Counted from the stretch's first letter, positions 37,373-46,687 are shown. The stretch: 64,000 nucleotides of DNA from Actinobacteria bacterium OV320 (GCA_001298545.1 LJCX01000029.1:744001-808000); one strand, 5' to 3'. The notes: generated by a model not told the origin, from the sequence alone. Made by a program: numbers and translations.

Positions 37373-37401
37373 TTGCCGCGGGCTCCAAGTCGATTTATCG
37401 T
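37373..37401 (+). promoter_or_regulatory. Predicted promoter of the DksA/TraR-like gene
   Basis: TTGCCG (37373-37378) and TATCGT (37396-37401) are 17 nt apart, and the ATG is 50 nt downstream. The rest of 37164-37450 shows no gene. Confidence 0.5.
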
Positions 37402-37450
37402 CCCAGCACGATTCGCGTGCAAGATCACAATATGTGAAGGGGCTGCGGCC

Positions 37451-38551
37451 ATGGTGGCGAAGAAGACCGCCGTACAGCAGTCGGCGTCCGGCAGCTCCAC
37501 GAGTGCCTCCGGTGCCTCCGGCGGCGCGGCCAAGGGCTCCAGGGCCGTGAAGTCGGTGCGGTCCGCGACGGCCGGAGCACCGGGGAAGGCCCCGGCAGGG
37601 AAGCCGGCTGCCAAGAAGGCGCTGGCCCGAAGACCCGAGGAGGAGGAAGCGGCGGAGGCAGGGGCGGCGGAGCCGGTCGAGAGGGACGGACCTGCCGGGA
37701 AGGCGCCCGCCGCGAAGAAGAGCGCCGCGAAGAGGGCGGTGAAGAAGGCGGCCACGGACGCGGTGGTCGCCACGAAGGCGGTCACCGGGAGGTCGGCCGC
37801 CAAGAAGACGGTCGCCAAGAAGACCGCGGCAGAGAAGGCGGCTGCGGCGGAGACGACGACCGCGAGGAAGCCGGCTGCCAGGAAGGCGGCCACCAAGAAG
37901 GTCACCAAGAAGGGCATCGCCGAGAAGGGCACCGCCGAGAAGGGCATCGCCGAGAAGCCGGCGGTCGAGAAGATCGCCGGCGCCGAAGGCGTGACCGGGA
38001 CGAGTGCGGGCAGGAAGAGCACGGCCAAGAAGGTGGGCGCGGCCTCGGCCGCGGAGCAGACGGGAGCCACGACTGTGGTTGCGAAGAAGACTCCGGGTAC
38101 GGCCACTGCGGCGAAGACCGCTGTTCCCAAGGCGCGCCTCGCGGCGGTGGAGCCCGGCGAGCTCGCGGTGCGCCCCGGCGAGGAGCCGTGGACGCCGCAG
38201 GAGGTCGAGGAGGCCCGTGCGGAGCTCCAGTCCGAGCAGGGACGGCTGCGGGCGGAGCTCGCCTCGTCCGAGGCGGCCCTGACGGGGCTGATGCGGGACT
38301 CGGGGGACGGCGCGGGCGACGACCAGGCGGACACCGGGACGAAGAACATCACGCGTGAACACGAACTGGCGCTGGCCGCCAACGCGCGCGAGATGCTGAT
38401 CCAGACCGAGCACGCCCTGGAGCGGCTGGACGCCGGCACGTACGGCCTGTGCGAGAACTGCGGCCAGGCCATCGGCAAGGCCCGGATGCAGGCCTTCCCG
38501 AGGGCCACGCTGTGCGTCGAGTGCAAGCAGAAGCAGGAGCGCCGGTACTGA
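37451..38551 (+). CDS. DksA/TraR zinc-finger protein with histone H1-like N-terminal tail
   Basis: 366 residues from ATG 37451 (GAAGGGG upstream). Residues 1-235 are Lys/Ala-rich with repeated AKK, AAKK and AEKG units, like actinobacterial histone H1-like or HU C-terminal tails. Residues 245-366 form a DksA/TraR domain: a helical hairpin (VEEARAELQSEQGRLRAEL) and a four-cysteine zinc finger, CENCGQ and CVEC. DksA-type proteins enter the RNA polymerase secondary channel; the basic tail should bind nucleic acid. Whether it acts on transcription is inferred. The low-complexity repeats may vary between strains. Confidence 0.88.
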   Translation: MVAKKTAVQQSASGSSTSASGASGGAAKGSRAVKSVRSATAGAPGKAPAGKPAAKKALARRPEEEEAAEAGAAEPVERDGPAGKAPAAKKSAAKRAVKKAATDAVVATKAVTGRSAAKKTVAKKTAAEKAAAAETTTARKPAARKAATKKVTKKGIAEKGTAEKGIAEKPAVEKIAGAEGVTGTSAGRKSTAKKVGAASAAEQTGATTVVAKKTPGTATAAKTAVPKARLAAVEPGELAVRPGEEPWTPQEVEEARAELQSEQGRLRAELASSEAALTGLMRDSGDGAGDDQADTGTKNITREHELALAANAREMLIQTEHALERLDAGTYGLCENCGQAIGKARMQAFPRATLCVECKQKQERRY

Positions 38552-38618
38552 TCACCTGGCGGTCGGGGGGTGTGCCGTACCCTCGTCCTCAGTCAGGTAC
38601 CTAGGTTGAGGGACTCAC

Positions 38619-39215
38619 GTGGCAGAGGCGGAGCGCGTCATCGGTACGCCGGACATCCCAGAGGCGGGATCCGAGCCGGAGCAGTCGTCCGGCCCGGACG
38701 GGCAGGAGAGCACCGAGGCGCGGCCCAGGGGCAAGCGCCGGATCGCCGTGCTCTTCACCGTCGCCACGATCGCGTACGTGATCGACCTGGTCAGCAAGAT
38801 GCTCGTGGTCGCCAAGCTGGAGCACCACGCGCCGATCGAGATCGTCGGGGACTGGCTGAAGTTCGAGGCCATCCGCAACGCGGGCGCGGCCTTCGGCTTC
38901 GGTGAGGCGTTCACCATCATCTTCACGGTGATCGCGACGGCCGTGATCGTGGTGATCGCCCGGCTCGCCCGCAAGCTCTACAGCCTGCCCTGGGCGATCG
39001 CCCTGGGGCTGCTGCTGGGCGGCGCGCTGGGCAACCTCACCGACCGGATCTTCCGCGCGCCGGGCGTTTTCGAGGGCGCGGTCGTGGACTTCATCGCCCC
39101 GAAGCACTTCGCGGTCTTCAACCTCGCGGACTCGGCGATCGTCTGTGGCGGCATCCTGATCGTGCTGCTGTCCTTCAAGGGCCTGGACCCGGACGGGACC
39201 GTCCACAAGGACTGA
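38619..39215 (+). CDS. lspA: Lipoprotein signal peptidase LspA
   Basis: 198 residues from GTG 38619 (GAGGGA upstream). A 40-residue hydrophilic N-terminal extension precedes four membrane helices. The conserved motifs of signal peptidase II are present: RNAGAAFGF, GNLTDRIFR and FNLADSAI, with the two catalytic aspartates in the last two. It cleaves the signal peptide of diacylglyceryl-modified prolipoproteins. rluD follows 62 nt on; the pairing lspA-rluD is common in bacteria. Confidence 0.96.
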   Translation: MAEAERVIGTPDIPEAGSEPEQSSGPDGQESTEARPRGKRRIAVLFTVATIAYVIDLVSKMLVVAKLEHHAPIEIVGDWLKFEAIRNAGAAFGFGEAFTIIFTVIATAVIVVIARLARKLYSLPWAIALGLLLGGALGNLTDRIFRAPGVFEGAVVDFIAPKHFAVFNLADSAIVCGGILIVLLSFKGLDPDGTVHKD

Positions 39216-39226
39216 CCGCCCGGCGG

Positions 39227-39235
39227 TTGTCCACA
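39227..39235 (+). promoter_or_regulatory. DnaA-box-like sequence TTGTCCACA
   Basis: An exact match to the Streptomyces DnaA-box consensus in the 62-nt gap between lspA and rluD. One other exact copy was noticed in this window (14372-14380, opposite strand). Confidence 0.4.
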
Positions 39236-39277
39236 GGGCCGTACGGCGGTACCGGAGCCGTCCGGCATACTCGACGG

Positions 39278-40222
39278 GTGAGCACGATTCCCGAGACCCG
39301 CACCCTGCCCGTGCCGGACGGCCTGGAGGGCGAGCGCGTAGACGCCGCCATCTCCCGCATGTTCGGCTTCTCCCGTACGAAGGCCGCCGAGCTGGCTGCG
39401 GCGGGGAAGGTCACGGTCGACGGCTCGGTGGTCGGCAAATCCGAGCGGGTGATCGGCGGGGCCTGGCTGGAGGTCGAGATGCCCCAGGCCCCGGCGCCGG
39501 TGCAGATCGTCGCCGAGCCGGTCGAGGGCATGGAGATCGTGCACGACGACGACGACGTGGTCGTGATCGTCAAGCCGGTCGGCGTGGCCGCGCACCCGTC
39601 GCCCGGCTGGAGCGGGACGACCGTCATCGGCGGGCTCGCCGCCGCCGGGTACCGCATCTCCACCTCCGGTGCCGCCGAGCGCCAGGGCATCGTGCACCGG
39701 CTGGACGTCGGCACCTCGGGGCTGATGGTGGTCGCCAAGTCGGAGCGGGCGTACACGTCGCTGAAGCGCCAGTTCAAGGAGCGCACGGTCGACAAGCGCT
39801 ACCACACGCTCGTCCAGGGCCACCCCGACCCGACCAGCGGCACCATCGACGCCCCCATCGGCCGGCACCCGCACCACGACTACAAGTGGGCGGTCACGGC
39901 CGAGGGCAAGCCGTCCGTCACGCACTACGACCTGATCGAGGCCTTCCGCGCGGCCTCCCTGCTGGACGTGAAGCTGGAGACGGGCCGGACGCACCAGATC
40001 CGCGTCCACATGGCCGCCCACCGCCACCCCTGCGTCGGCGACCTGACGTACGGCGCCGACCCCACGCTGTCCAAGCGGCTCGGCCTGGCCCGGCAGTGGC
40101 TGCACGCGGTGCGGCTGGGCTTCGAGCACCCCGGGGACGGGCAGTGGGCGGAGTTCGCCAGTGACTACCCCGAGGACCTGGCCCAGGCCCTGGAGCAGGT
40201 CCGCGAGGAGACCTACGGATGA
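39278..40222 (+). CDS. rluD: RluA/RluD family 23S rRNA pseudouridine synthase
   Basis: 314 residues. An N-terminal S4 RNA-binding domain (EGERVDAAISRMFGFSRTKAAELAAAGKV) is followed by the RluA catalytic domain with HRLDVGTSGLMVVAK (catalytic Asp, about residue 145) and LETGRTHQIRVHMA. RluD modifies helix 69 of 23S rRNA; the exact site is inferred. GTG 39278 is preceded by CATACT at 39266-39271 with 6 nt between and no Shine-Dalgarno, so a leaderless transcript is likely. The stop overlaps the next ATG by 4 nt. Confidence 0.92.
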   Translation: MSTIPETRTLPVPDGLEGERVDAAISRMFGFSRTKAAELAAAGKVTVDGSVVGKSERVIGGAWLEVEMPQAPAPVQIVAEPVEGMEIVHDDDDVVVIVKPVGVAAHPSPGWSGTTVIGGLAAAGYRISTSGAAERQGIVHRLDVGTSGLMVVAKSERAYTSLKRQFKERTVDKRYHTLVQGHPDPTSGTIDAPIGRHPHHDYKWAVTAEGKPSVTHYDLIEAFRAASLLDVKLETGRTHQIRVHMAAHRHPCVGDLTYGADPTLSKRLGLARQWLHAVRLGFEHPGDGQWAEFASDYPEDLAQALEQVREETYG

Positions 40223-40692
40223 GCGGGCCGTACGGGTACACGGTGCGGGTCGCCGAGGACCCGGCCGACCGGGAGGCGTGCTTCGCGGTGCGCAAGGAGG
40301 TCTTCGTCGGCGAGCAGGGCGTGCCCGAGGACCTGGAGTACGACGCGCACGACGCCGGCGCCGTCCACGTGCTGGCGGTCCGGGAGGACGGGCTGCCGCT
40401 CGGCACCGGGCGGCTGCTGTACGGCGAGGCGGTCGCCGACCGGACCGGCGGCGACCTGTCGGTCGGCTCGCTGGGGCGGCTCGCCGTGACACGCGAGGCG
40501 CGCGGGCTGGGCGTCGGGGTGGCGCTGGTGCGGGCCATCGAGGAGGCGGCACGCGCGCGGGGGCTCGCGGCCGTGGACCTGCACGCACAGACCCAGGCGC
40601 TGGGGTTCTACGAGCGGCTGGGGTACGCGGCGTACGGGCCGCAGGACATGGAGGCGGGGATTCCGCACCGGTCCATGCGGCGTTCTCTGTAG
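40219..40692 (+). CDS. GNAT family N-acetyltransferase (ElaA-like)
   Basis: 157 residues, ATG 40219 overlapping the rluD stop (ATGA). The fold is GNAT: AVRKEVFVGEQGVPEDLEYD at the N-terminus is typical of ElaA-like proteins, LGRLAVTREARGLGVGVALVRAIEEAA is the acetyl-CoA loop (R/Q-x-x-G-x-G/A), and LHAQTQALGFYERLGY the C-terminal block. The substrate is unknown. Coupled to rluD. Confidence 0.9.
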   Translation: MSGPYGYTVRVAEDPADREACFAVRKEVFVGEQGVPEDLEYDAHDAGAVHVLAVREDGLPLGTGRLLYGEAVADRTGGDLSVGSLGRLAVTREARGLGVGVALVRAIEEAARARGLAAVDLHAQTQALGFYERLGYAAYGPQDMEAGIPHRSMRRSL

Positions 40693-40758
40693 CGGACGGT
40701 GGTCGTGCGACGCTGGAGGTCTGGATGTTCTTGATCGTCTAGACCCGGAGCGCTGACC

Positions 40759-42345
40759 GTGGACCAGCTGGCCCTGTTGTTCGTCCTGTTGCTCGGGGCC
40801 GTGGTGAGCGTTCCGGTCGGGGACCGGTTCGGGTTGCCCGCGCCGGTGCTCATGACCCTGCTCGGGATCGTCCTCGCGGTGCTCGACTTCGTGCCCAACG
40901 TGGACATCCCGCCGGACCTGATCCTGCCCCTGCTGCTGCCGCCCCTGCTGTACGCGGCGGTGCGGCGGACCTCCTGGCGGCAGTTCGCGGCGAACGTGCG
41001 GCCGATCTTCCTGCTGGCCGTCGCGCTGGTGTTCGTCACCATGGTGTGTGTGGCGGCCGTGGCCCACACGATCGTGCCGGGGCTGCCGATCGCCGCGGCC
41101 GTGGCGCTGGGCGCGCTGGTCGCGCCGCCCGACCCGGTGGCCGCCACCGCGGTGGCCGGACAGCTCGGGCTGCCCCGCCGGCTGGTGTCCATCCTGGAGG
41201 GCGAGGGGCTGTTCAACGACGTGACGGCCATCGTGCTCTACCACGTCGCGATCGCCGCGGCCGTGAGCGGGTCGTTCTCGCCGTGGCAGGCCGGCCTCGA
41301 CCTGGTGCTGTCCGCGGTGGTGGCGGTGGCGGTGGGTGTCGCGCTCGGCTGGGGCGCGAACAGGCTGCTGGACGTCCTCGGGGACACGACGCTGCAGATC
41401 GGGCTGACGCTCCTGGTGCCGTACGCGTCGTACGTGCTGGCGGAGGAGTTCCACGGGTCCGGGGTGCTGGCCGTCCTGACCACGGCCATGTTCCTCGCCG
41501 AGTACGCCACCGACCCCGACGACGTGCTGACCCGGCTGGCCGGCCACACCTTCTGGGACATCATCGACACCCTCGTCACGGGCGTCGCGTTCGGGCTGAT
41601 CGGCCTGGAGCTGCACAACGCGATCCGGACGGCGTCCGGGCGGTGGGGGGAGATGCTGGGCTGGGCCGGGGTGATCGTGGTCGTCGTGGTCGTCGTACGG
41701 CTGCTGTGGCTGCTGCCGGCGACCTGGCTGACGCAGCGGCTGCACGCCAGACAGGACCACCTCGAGGACATTCCGACGAACTGGCGGGAGACCCTCGTCA
41801 TGTGGTGGGCCGGGATGCGCGGGGTGGCCTCGGTGGCGCTGGCGCTGGCCGTGCCGCTGAAGACCGATGACGGGGGGCCCTTCCCCGACCGGGACGAGAT
41901 CATCTTCATCGCGTTCGGCGTGATCATGGCGACCCTGGTCCTTCAGGGACTGACCCTGCCGTGGCTGGTGAAGCGCCTCGACGTGCAGGCGGACAGCGAC
42001 CACGAGAAGGAGTTCGAGAAGGAGCTCGCGGTGCGGGCCGCGAAGGCGGCGAAGCGGCGGCTGCGGGAGATCGAGGCCGAGGAGGACCTGCCGGAGGAAC
42101 TGTCCGAGCAGATGCTGCGGCGGGCCTTCGACATCGGCCTGCGGATCAGCCCCGACGTCGGGGAGGACGAACGGCGGGAGGGCCACGACCAGCGGGTGCG
42201 CAGGCTGAAGCGGGTGCGGCGGATCCAGGGGGAGATGCTGAGCGCCGCCCGGCACGAGGTCGTGGCGGCGCGCAGCGAGCCGGGCGCCGATCCGGAGATC
42301 GTGGACCGGGTGCTGCGGCATCTGGACGTGCGCAGCCTCAAGTGA
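40759..42345 (+). CDS. CPA1 family Na+/H+ antiporter
   Basis: 528 residues from GTG 40759. About twelve membrane helices span residues 1-415. The transport-site motifs are PPDPVAATAVAGQLGLP and EGEGLFNDVTAIVLYHVA, the latter with the Asn-Asp pair of CPA1 exchangers, plus MWWAGMRGVASVALALA. A 115-residue charged cytoplasmic C-terminus is rich in Glu/Arg helices and may be regulatory. It would exchange Na+ (or K+) for H+ across the membrane. It follows the GNAT gene by 66 nt. Confidence 0.92.
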   Translation: MDQLALLFVLLLGAVVSVPVGDRFGLPAPVLMTLLGIVLAVLDFVPNVDIPPDLILPLLLPPLLYAAVRRTSWRQFAANVRPIFLLAVALVFVTMVCVAAVAHTIVPGLPIAAAVALGALVAPPDPVAATAVAGQLGLPRRLVSILEGEGLFNDVTAIVLYHVAIAAAVSGSFSPWQAGLDLVLSAVVAVAVGVALGWGANRLLDVLGDTTLQIGLTLLVPYASYVLAEEFHGSGVLAVLTTAMFLAEYATDPDDVLTRLAGHTFWDIIDTLVTGVAFGLIGLELHNAIRTASGRWGEMLGWAGVIVVVVVVVRLLWLLPATWLTQRLHARQDHLEDIPTNWRETLVMWWAGMRGVASVALALAVPLKTDDGGPFPDRDEIIFIAFGVIMATLVLQGLTLPWLVKRLDVQADSDHEKEFEKELAVRAAKAAKRRLREIEAEEDLPEELSEQMLRRAFDIGLRISPDVGEDERREGHDQRVRRLKRVRRIQGEMLSAARHEVVAARSEPGADPEIVDRVLRHLDVRSLK

Positions 42346-42446
42346 GGCGACCGCGCCGGCCGGGCCCGCCTTCCGCGGCCGCCCGGTTCATGGCAGTCGC
42401 GTAAACGGCCATGTCCCCTGTCGGTACCGCTCGTTACGCTCGAACC

Positions 42447-43187
42447 ATGGCACGCAATGTGGTGATCAGTGGAGGCGGAACAGGGATCGGGCTCGCCGCG
42501 GCGCGGGTCTTCGCCGCGGACGGGGACCGGGTGCTGCTGCTCGGGCGGCGGGCGGAGGTGCTGGAGCAGGCCGGGGTGGCCGGGGCGCTCACCTACGCCG
42601 CCGATCTGAGTGAGCCGGAGCAGGTGCGGGGGGTGGCCCGGTTCGTCGAGGCGGAGTTCGCCACCGTGGACGTGCTGGTGCACAGCGCCGGGGGCGCCGG
42701 GCACCTGGAACCGCCGAGCGACAGCGCGGATCCGCTGGACCGCGTCGCGCACCACTGGACCGTCAACTTCCGTAGCAACACCCTCAGCGCCGCCCTGCTC
42801 ACCGAGGCCCTGAAGGACCGGCTCGCCTCGCCGGGCGGACGGGTGCTGTTCGTCAGCTCGATCGCCGCCTACCGGGGGTCGGGCAGCGGGGCCTACGGCG
42901 GCGCCAAGGCCGCGCTGCACCCGTACGCCCGTGATCTCGCCCGGGAGCTGGGGCCCCGGGGCATCACCGCGAACCTCGTCGCCCCGGGATACGTCGAGGA
43001 CACCGGGTTCTTCGGGGACGCCATCGAGCCCGCGCGGCGCGAGCGGCTCGTCGGCGAGACCTTCACCGGGCGCGCCGGGACGCCCGGGGACATCGCCGCC
43101 ACCTTGCACTGGCTGGCCTCCCCGGGCGCCGGGCACGTCACTTCGCAGGTCGTCCAGGTCAACGGGGGTGCGGAGCGCGGGAACTGA
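42447..43187 (+). CDS. Short-chain dehydrogenase/reductase
   Basis: 246 residues from ATG 42447. The NAD(P) site GGGTGIGLAAARVFA opens the Rossmann fold. LVHSAGGAGHL is the NAG-like motif, and SSIAAYRGSGSGAYGGAKAAL carries the catalytic Ser and Y-x3-K. The C-terminus GHVTSQVVQVNGGAERGN is standard. The substrate is unknown. TACGCT (42435-42440) ends 6 nt before the ATG and no ribosome site is visible, so the mRNA is probably leaderless. Confidence 0.93.
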   Translation: MARNVVISGGGTGIGLAAARVFAADGDRVLLLGRRAEVLEQAGVAGALTYAADLSEPEQVRGVARFVEAEFATVDVLVHSAGGAGHLEPPSDSADPLDRVAHHWTVNFRSNTLSAALLTEALKDRLASPGGRVLFVSSIAAYRGSGSGAYGGAKAALHPYARDLARELGPRGITANLVAPGYVEDTGFFGDAIEPARRERLVGETFTGRAGTPGDIAATLHWLASPGAGHVTSQVVQVNGGAERGN

Positions 43188-43190
43188 CGC

Positions 43191-44303
43191 TCAGCGGCCC
43201 GTCCGCGGCGGCTCGTGGACGCGCCGGGCCGCACCGTCGGGGGAGTGGGACTGGCCGGGCAGGCGGCCCGGGGGCAGCGCCGCGTCCGCCGTGTTGACCC
43301 TCGGGAGCGCGTACGGGTGCTCCTTGGACAGCCAGCGGATCATCTCCTCGCGGACCCTGACCCGCACCGTCCAGATGTCGTCGGCGTCCTTCGCCGTGAC
43401 CAGGGCCCGCACCTGCATGGTGTTCGGCGTGGTGTCGGTGACGTCGAGCCCGCAGGCACGGCCGTCCCAGGCCGGGCACTCGCGCAGGATGTCCCGCAGC
43501 TTCTCGCGCATCGCCTCCACCGGCGCCGCGTGGTCGACGTGCCAGTAGACGATGCCGGTCATCTGCGGGGTGCCGCGCGACCAGTTCTCGAAGGGCTTCG
43601 AGGTGAAGTACGAGACCGGCATCGTGATCCGGCGCTCGTCCCAGGTCCGCACGGTCAGGAAGGTCAGGGTGATCTCCTCGACCGTGCCCCACTCGCCGTC
43701 CACCACGACCGTGTCGCCGATGCGCACCATGTCGCCGAAGGCGATCTGGAAGCCGGCGAACATGTTGCTCAGGGTCGACTGGGCGGCCACACCGGCGACG
43801 ATGCCGAGGATCCCGGCCGAGGCCAGCAGGGAGGCGCCCGCCGCGCGCATGGCGGGGAACGTCAGCAGCATCGAGGCCGCCGCGACCACCCCGACGACGG
43901 CCGCCACCACCCGCATGATCAGCGACACCTGGGTCCGCACCCGCCGGACCCGGGCCGCATCGCGGTGCACACGCGCGTAGCGGGTGTACGACGTCTCGAC
44001 GATCGCCGCCGCGATCCTGATCACCAGCCAGGCCGCCGAGCCGATCAGCACCAGGGTGAGGAACTGGCCGATGCCGGTCCGATGGTCCTCCAGCAACTGA
44101 GCGGCGTCGTACGACCCTCTCAGCAGTGCCGCGCACAGCACGAGCTGATAGGGGATGCGGCCACGGCGCAGCAGACCCCACAGCGGGGTCTCGGGGTGCC
44201 GCAGGTCGGCCTTGGACAGCAGGCGGTCGGTGGCCCAGCCGATGAGGACTGTCAGCACGACCGAGCCGCCGACCACGATCACGGGGCGGAGCAGGTTCTC
44301 CAT
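43191..44303 (-). CDS. MscS family mechanosensitive ion channel
   Basis: 370 residues, ATG 44303. Five membrane helices are followed by the MscS pore helix and beta domain: GIVAGVAAQSTLSNMFAGFQ, then FGDMVRIGDTVVVDGEWGTV and TVRTWDERRITMPVSYF. A soluble alpha-beta C-terminal domain follows and the end is disordered (PPGRLPGQSHSPDG). It should release osmolytes on hypo-osmotic shock. It is convergent with the SDR gene, with a gap of only 3 nt and no room for a terminator. Confidence 0.93.
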   Translation of the reverse strand: MENLLRPVIVVGGSVVLTVLIGWATDRLLSKADLRHPETPLWGLLRRGRIPYQLVLCAALLRGSYDAAQLLEDHRTGIGQFLTLVLIGSAAWLVIRIAAAIVETSYTRYARVHRDAARVRRVRTQVSLIMRVVAAVVGVVAAASMLLTFPAMRAAGASLLASAGILGIVAGVAAQSTLSNMFAGFQIAFGDMVRIGDTVVVDGEWGTVEEITLTFLTVRTWDERRITMPVSYFTSKPFENWSRGTPQMTGIVYWHVDHAAPVEAMREKLRDILRECPAWDGRACGLDVTDTTPNTMQVRALVTAKDADDIWTVRVRVREEMIRWLSKEHPYALPRVNTADAALPPGRLPGQSHSPDGAARRVHEPPRTGR

Positions 44304-44401
44304 GCCTTCGAACGTAACCGGGTCGGAGGGGTCCTGAACATGCGGTTTCTGTGAGGAGGCGCACGCACGGCGTTGTCAGTGCAGGCTGGCACCATGGGCA
44401 C

Positions 44402-44971
44402 ATGAACATCATGCTCTTTCACTCGACCTATGGTCCGCGGCCCGCGGTGCGCGCCGCGGCGGACCGGCTGCGCGCCGCCGGGCACGAGGTGTGGACGCCG
44501 GACCTCTTCGAGGGACGCACGTTCGACACGGTCGAGGAGGGCATGGCGTACAACGAGGAGATCGGCAAGGACGAGCTGCTGAAGAGAGCCGTCCTGGCCG
44601 CCGCGCCCTACTCGGAGCGCGGGCTGGTGTACGCCGGGTTCTCGCTCGGTGCGTCGATCGCCCAGACCCTCGCCCTCGGCGACGCCAGGGCGCGCGGCCT
44701 GCTCCTGCTGCACGGCACCTCGGACCTGGCGCCGAACGTCTCGGTGGACGGACTCGCGGTGCAGCTGCATGTCGCGGAGCCGGACCAGTTCGAGACCGAC
44801 GACTGGCTGAGCGCCTGGTATCTCCAGATGGGCCGAGCGGGCGCCGATGTGGAGATCTACCGGTACGCGGGAGCCGGGCACCTGTACACCGACCCCGAGC
44901 TGCCCGATTACGACGAGGAGGCGGCCGAGGCCACCTGGCGGGTGGCGCTCGGCTTCCTCGAGTCGCTCTAG
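44402..44971 (+). CDS. Dienelactone hydrolase family protein
   Basis: 189 residues from ATG 44402. The alpha/beta-hydrolase fold is marked by LFHSTYGPRPAVRAAADRL, the nucleophile elbow GFSLGAS (about residue 82) and the distal His in YAGAGHLYTDP. Classical dienelactone hydrolases have Cys at the nucleophile position; here it is Ser. The substrate is unknown. It is divergent from the MscS gene and convergent with phoD, 36 nt apart. Confidence 0.88.
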   Translation: MNIMLFHSTYGPRPAVRAAADRLRAAGHEVWTPDLFEGRTFDTVEEGMAYNEEIGKDELLKRAVLAAAPYSERGLVYAGFSLGASIAQTLALGDARARGLLLLHGTSDLAPNVSVDGLAVQLHVAEPDQFETDDWLSAWYLQMGRAGADVEIYRYAGAGHLYTDPELPDYDEEAAEATWRVALGFLESL

Positions 44972-45007
44972 AAGGATCCGGGGCTCGATCCGGGGCTCCG
45001 GAAGGAA

Positions 45008-46687
45008 CTAGACCGGGTCGTAGGTCCGCTCCACCTTCTGGGTGCCGCTGCGCGTGCGGTACGAGCGGGACCAGGCGGAGGTCGCCGTGGTGGTGGTGCG
45101 GTCGGACAGGACGTAGTAGTCCATCTGCGCGCGCTCGGCCGTGATGTCCAGGACGCCGTAGCCGTGCCGGTCGGTGTCGACGAAGTGGACGTGCCGGTTG
45201 GCGGCCCGGATGATCGGGGAGGCGACCGCGGTGAGCGTGCCCTCCGGGACCTTCACGATGTCGTCGAGGTTGTCGGAGGTCACCGAGGTGACCACGAACT
45301 CCGTGGCGGCCGAGGCCGACAGCGGGTAGGTCCCGGCGTCCACCGGCACGTCGTTGGCCCACGCCATGTGGATGTCACCGGTCAGGAAGACGGTGTTGCG
45401 GATGGCGTGGGAGCGCAGATGGGCCAGGAGTTCGCGGCGGTCGTCGGTGTAGCCGTCCCACTGGTCGGTGTTGAGGGCGATGCCCTCCTGGGGCAGGCCG
45501 AGCAGCTTGGCGAGCGGCTTGAACAGGTCCGCGGAGAGCGAACCGATGGCGAACGGCGAGATCATCACCGAGTTGCCGACCAGCCGCCAGGTGGTGTCGG
45601 ACGCCTGCAGCCCGGCCTTCAGCCAGTCGAGCTGGGCGCGGCCGGTGAGCGTGCGGTCCGGGTCGTCGACGGTGCCGTTGCCGACGGCGGCCTGCTGCGA
45701 GCGGAAGGACCGCAGGTCCAGCAGGGACAGATCGGCGAGCTTGCCGAAGCGCAGCCGGCGGTAGGTGGTGCCGGCGATGGCCGGCCGGACCGGCATCCAC
45801 TCGAAGTAGGCCTGCTTGGCGGCCGCCTGACGGGACGACCAGGCGCCCTCGGCGCCCTCGGTGTGGTTCTCGGCGCCACCCGACCAGGTGTCGTTGGCGA
45901 ACTCGTGGTCGTCCCAGATCGCGACGACCGGCGCCTTCGCGTGCAGGGCCTGAAGGTCCGGATCGGTCTTGTACTTGCCGTGCCGGGTGCGGTAGTCGGC
46001 GAGGGTGAGGATCTCGTGGGTGGGGGCCGTCTGCCGTACGACGGTCCCGCGTGTGCCGTACTCGCCGGTGCCGTACTCGTAGATGTAGTCGCCGAGGTGC
46101 AGCCAGGCGTCCAGATCGCCGCGGGCCGCGAGGTGACGGTACGAGGAGAAGTAGCCGGCCTCCCAGTTGGCGCAGGAGACCACGCCGAAGCGCAGGCCCG
46201 GCACGGCGGCGTCCGCCGCCGGCGCGGTGCGGGTGCGCGCCACCGGGGAGTCGGTGCCGCCGGCCGAGAAGCGGAACCAGTAGTCGGTGGCGGGCGCGAG
46301 ACCGCGGATGTCGGCCTTGACGGTGTGGTCGGTCGCGGCGGAGGCGGTGGTGGAGCCCCTGGCGACCACGTTCGTCAGTGCCTTGTCCGTGGCGACGACC
46401 CAGCTCACCTCCGTGGCCGGACCGAGCCCGGAGCCGGGTATCGCCTCGGCGGTGGGCGTCACCCGGGTCCACAGCAGGACTCCGTCGGGCAGCGGGTCGC
46501 CGGAGGCGAGGCCGTGCAGGAAGACCGGGGCCTCGGCGGCCCGGGCCGGCAGCGCGGCGGCGAGCGGGCCGGCCAGCACCGCGGTGGCGGCCACGGCCTT
46601 CAGCGCCGTACGGCGGCGCGGCGACAGCGAGTTGGGGCGCTCGGACGGGGTGTCGGCGCTCTCGGAGGATCTGTATCGACTGGTCAC
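45008..46687 (-). CDS. phoD: Tat-exported alkaline phosphatase PhoD
   Basis: 559 residues, start GTG 46687. The N-terminus has a twin-arginine signal (SPRRRTALKAVAATAVLAG, ending ALPARA, about residues 22-50). An N-terminal beta domain is followed by the PhoD metallophosphatase: VVSCANWEAGYFSSYRHLA, WLHLGDYIYEYG, IWDDHEFANDTWSGG and FLTGDIHMAWAND supply the metal ligands. PhoD enzymes hydrolyse phosphomonoesters and diesters outside the cell and are often Pho-regulated, though I see no clear PHO box. An inverted repeat overlaps the start. Confidence 0.93.
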   Translation of the reverse strand: MTSRYRSSESADTPSERPNSLSPRRRTALKAVAATAVLAGPLAAALPARAAEAPVFLHGLASGDPLPDGVLLWTRVTPTAEAIPGSGLGPATEVSWVVATDKALTNVVARGSTTASAATDHTVKADIRGLAPATDYWFRFSAGGTDSPVARTRTAPAADAAVPGLRFGVVSCANWEAGYFSSYRHLAARGDLDAWLHLGDYIYEYGTGEYGTRGTVVRQTAPTHEILTLADYRTRHGKYKTDPDLQALHAKAPVVAIWDDHEFANDTWSGGAENHTEGAEGAWSSRQAAAKQAYFEWMPVRPAIAGTTYRRLRFGKLADLSLLDLRSFRSQQAAVGNGTVDDPDRTLTGRAQLDWLKAGLQASDTTWRLVGNSVMISPFAIGSLSADLFKPLAKLLGLPQEGIALNTDQWDGYTDDRRELLAHLRSHAIRNTVFLTGDIHMAWANDVPVDAGTYPLSASAATEFVVTSVTSDNLDDIVKVPEGTLTAVASPIIRAANRHVHFVDTDRHGYGVLDITAERAQMDYYVLSDRTTTTATSAWSRSYRTRSGTQKVERTYDPV

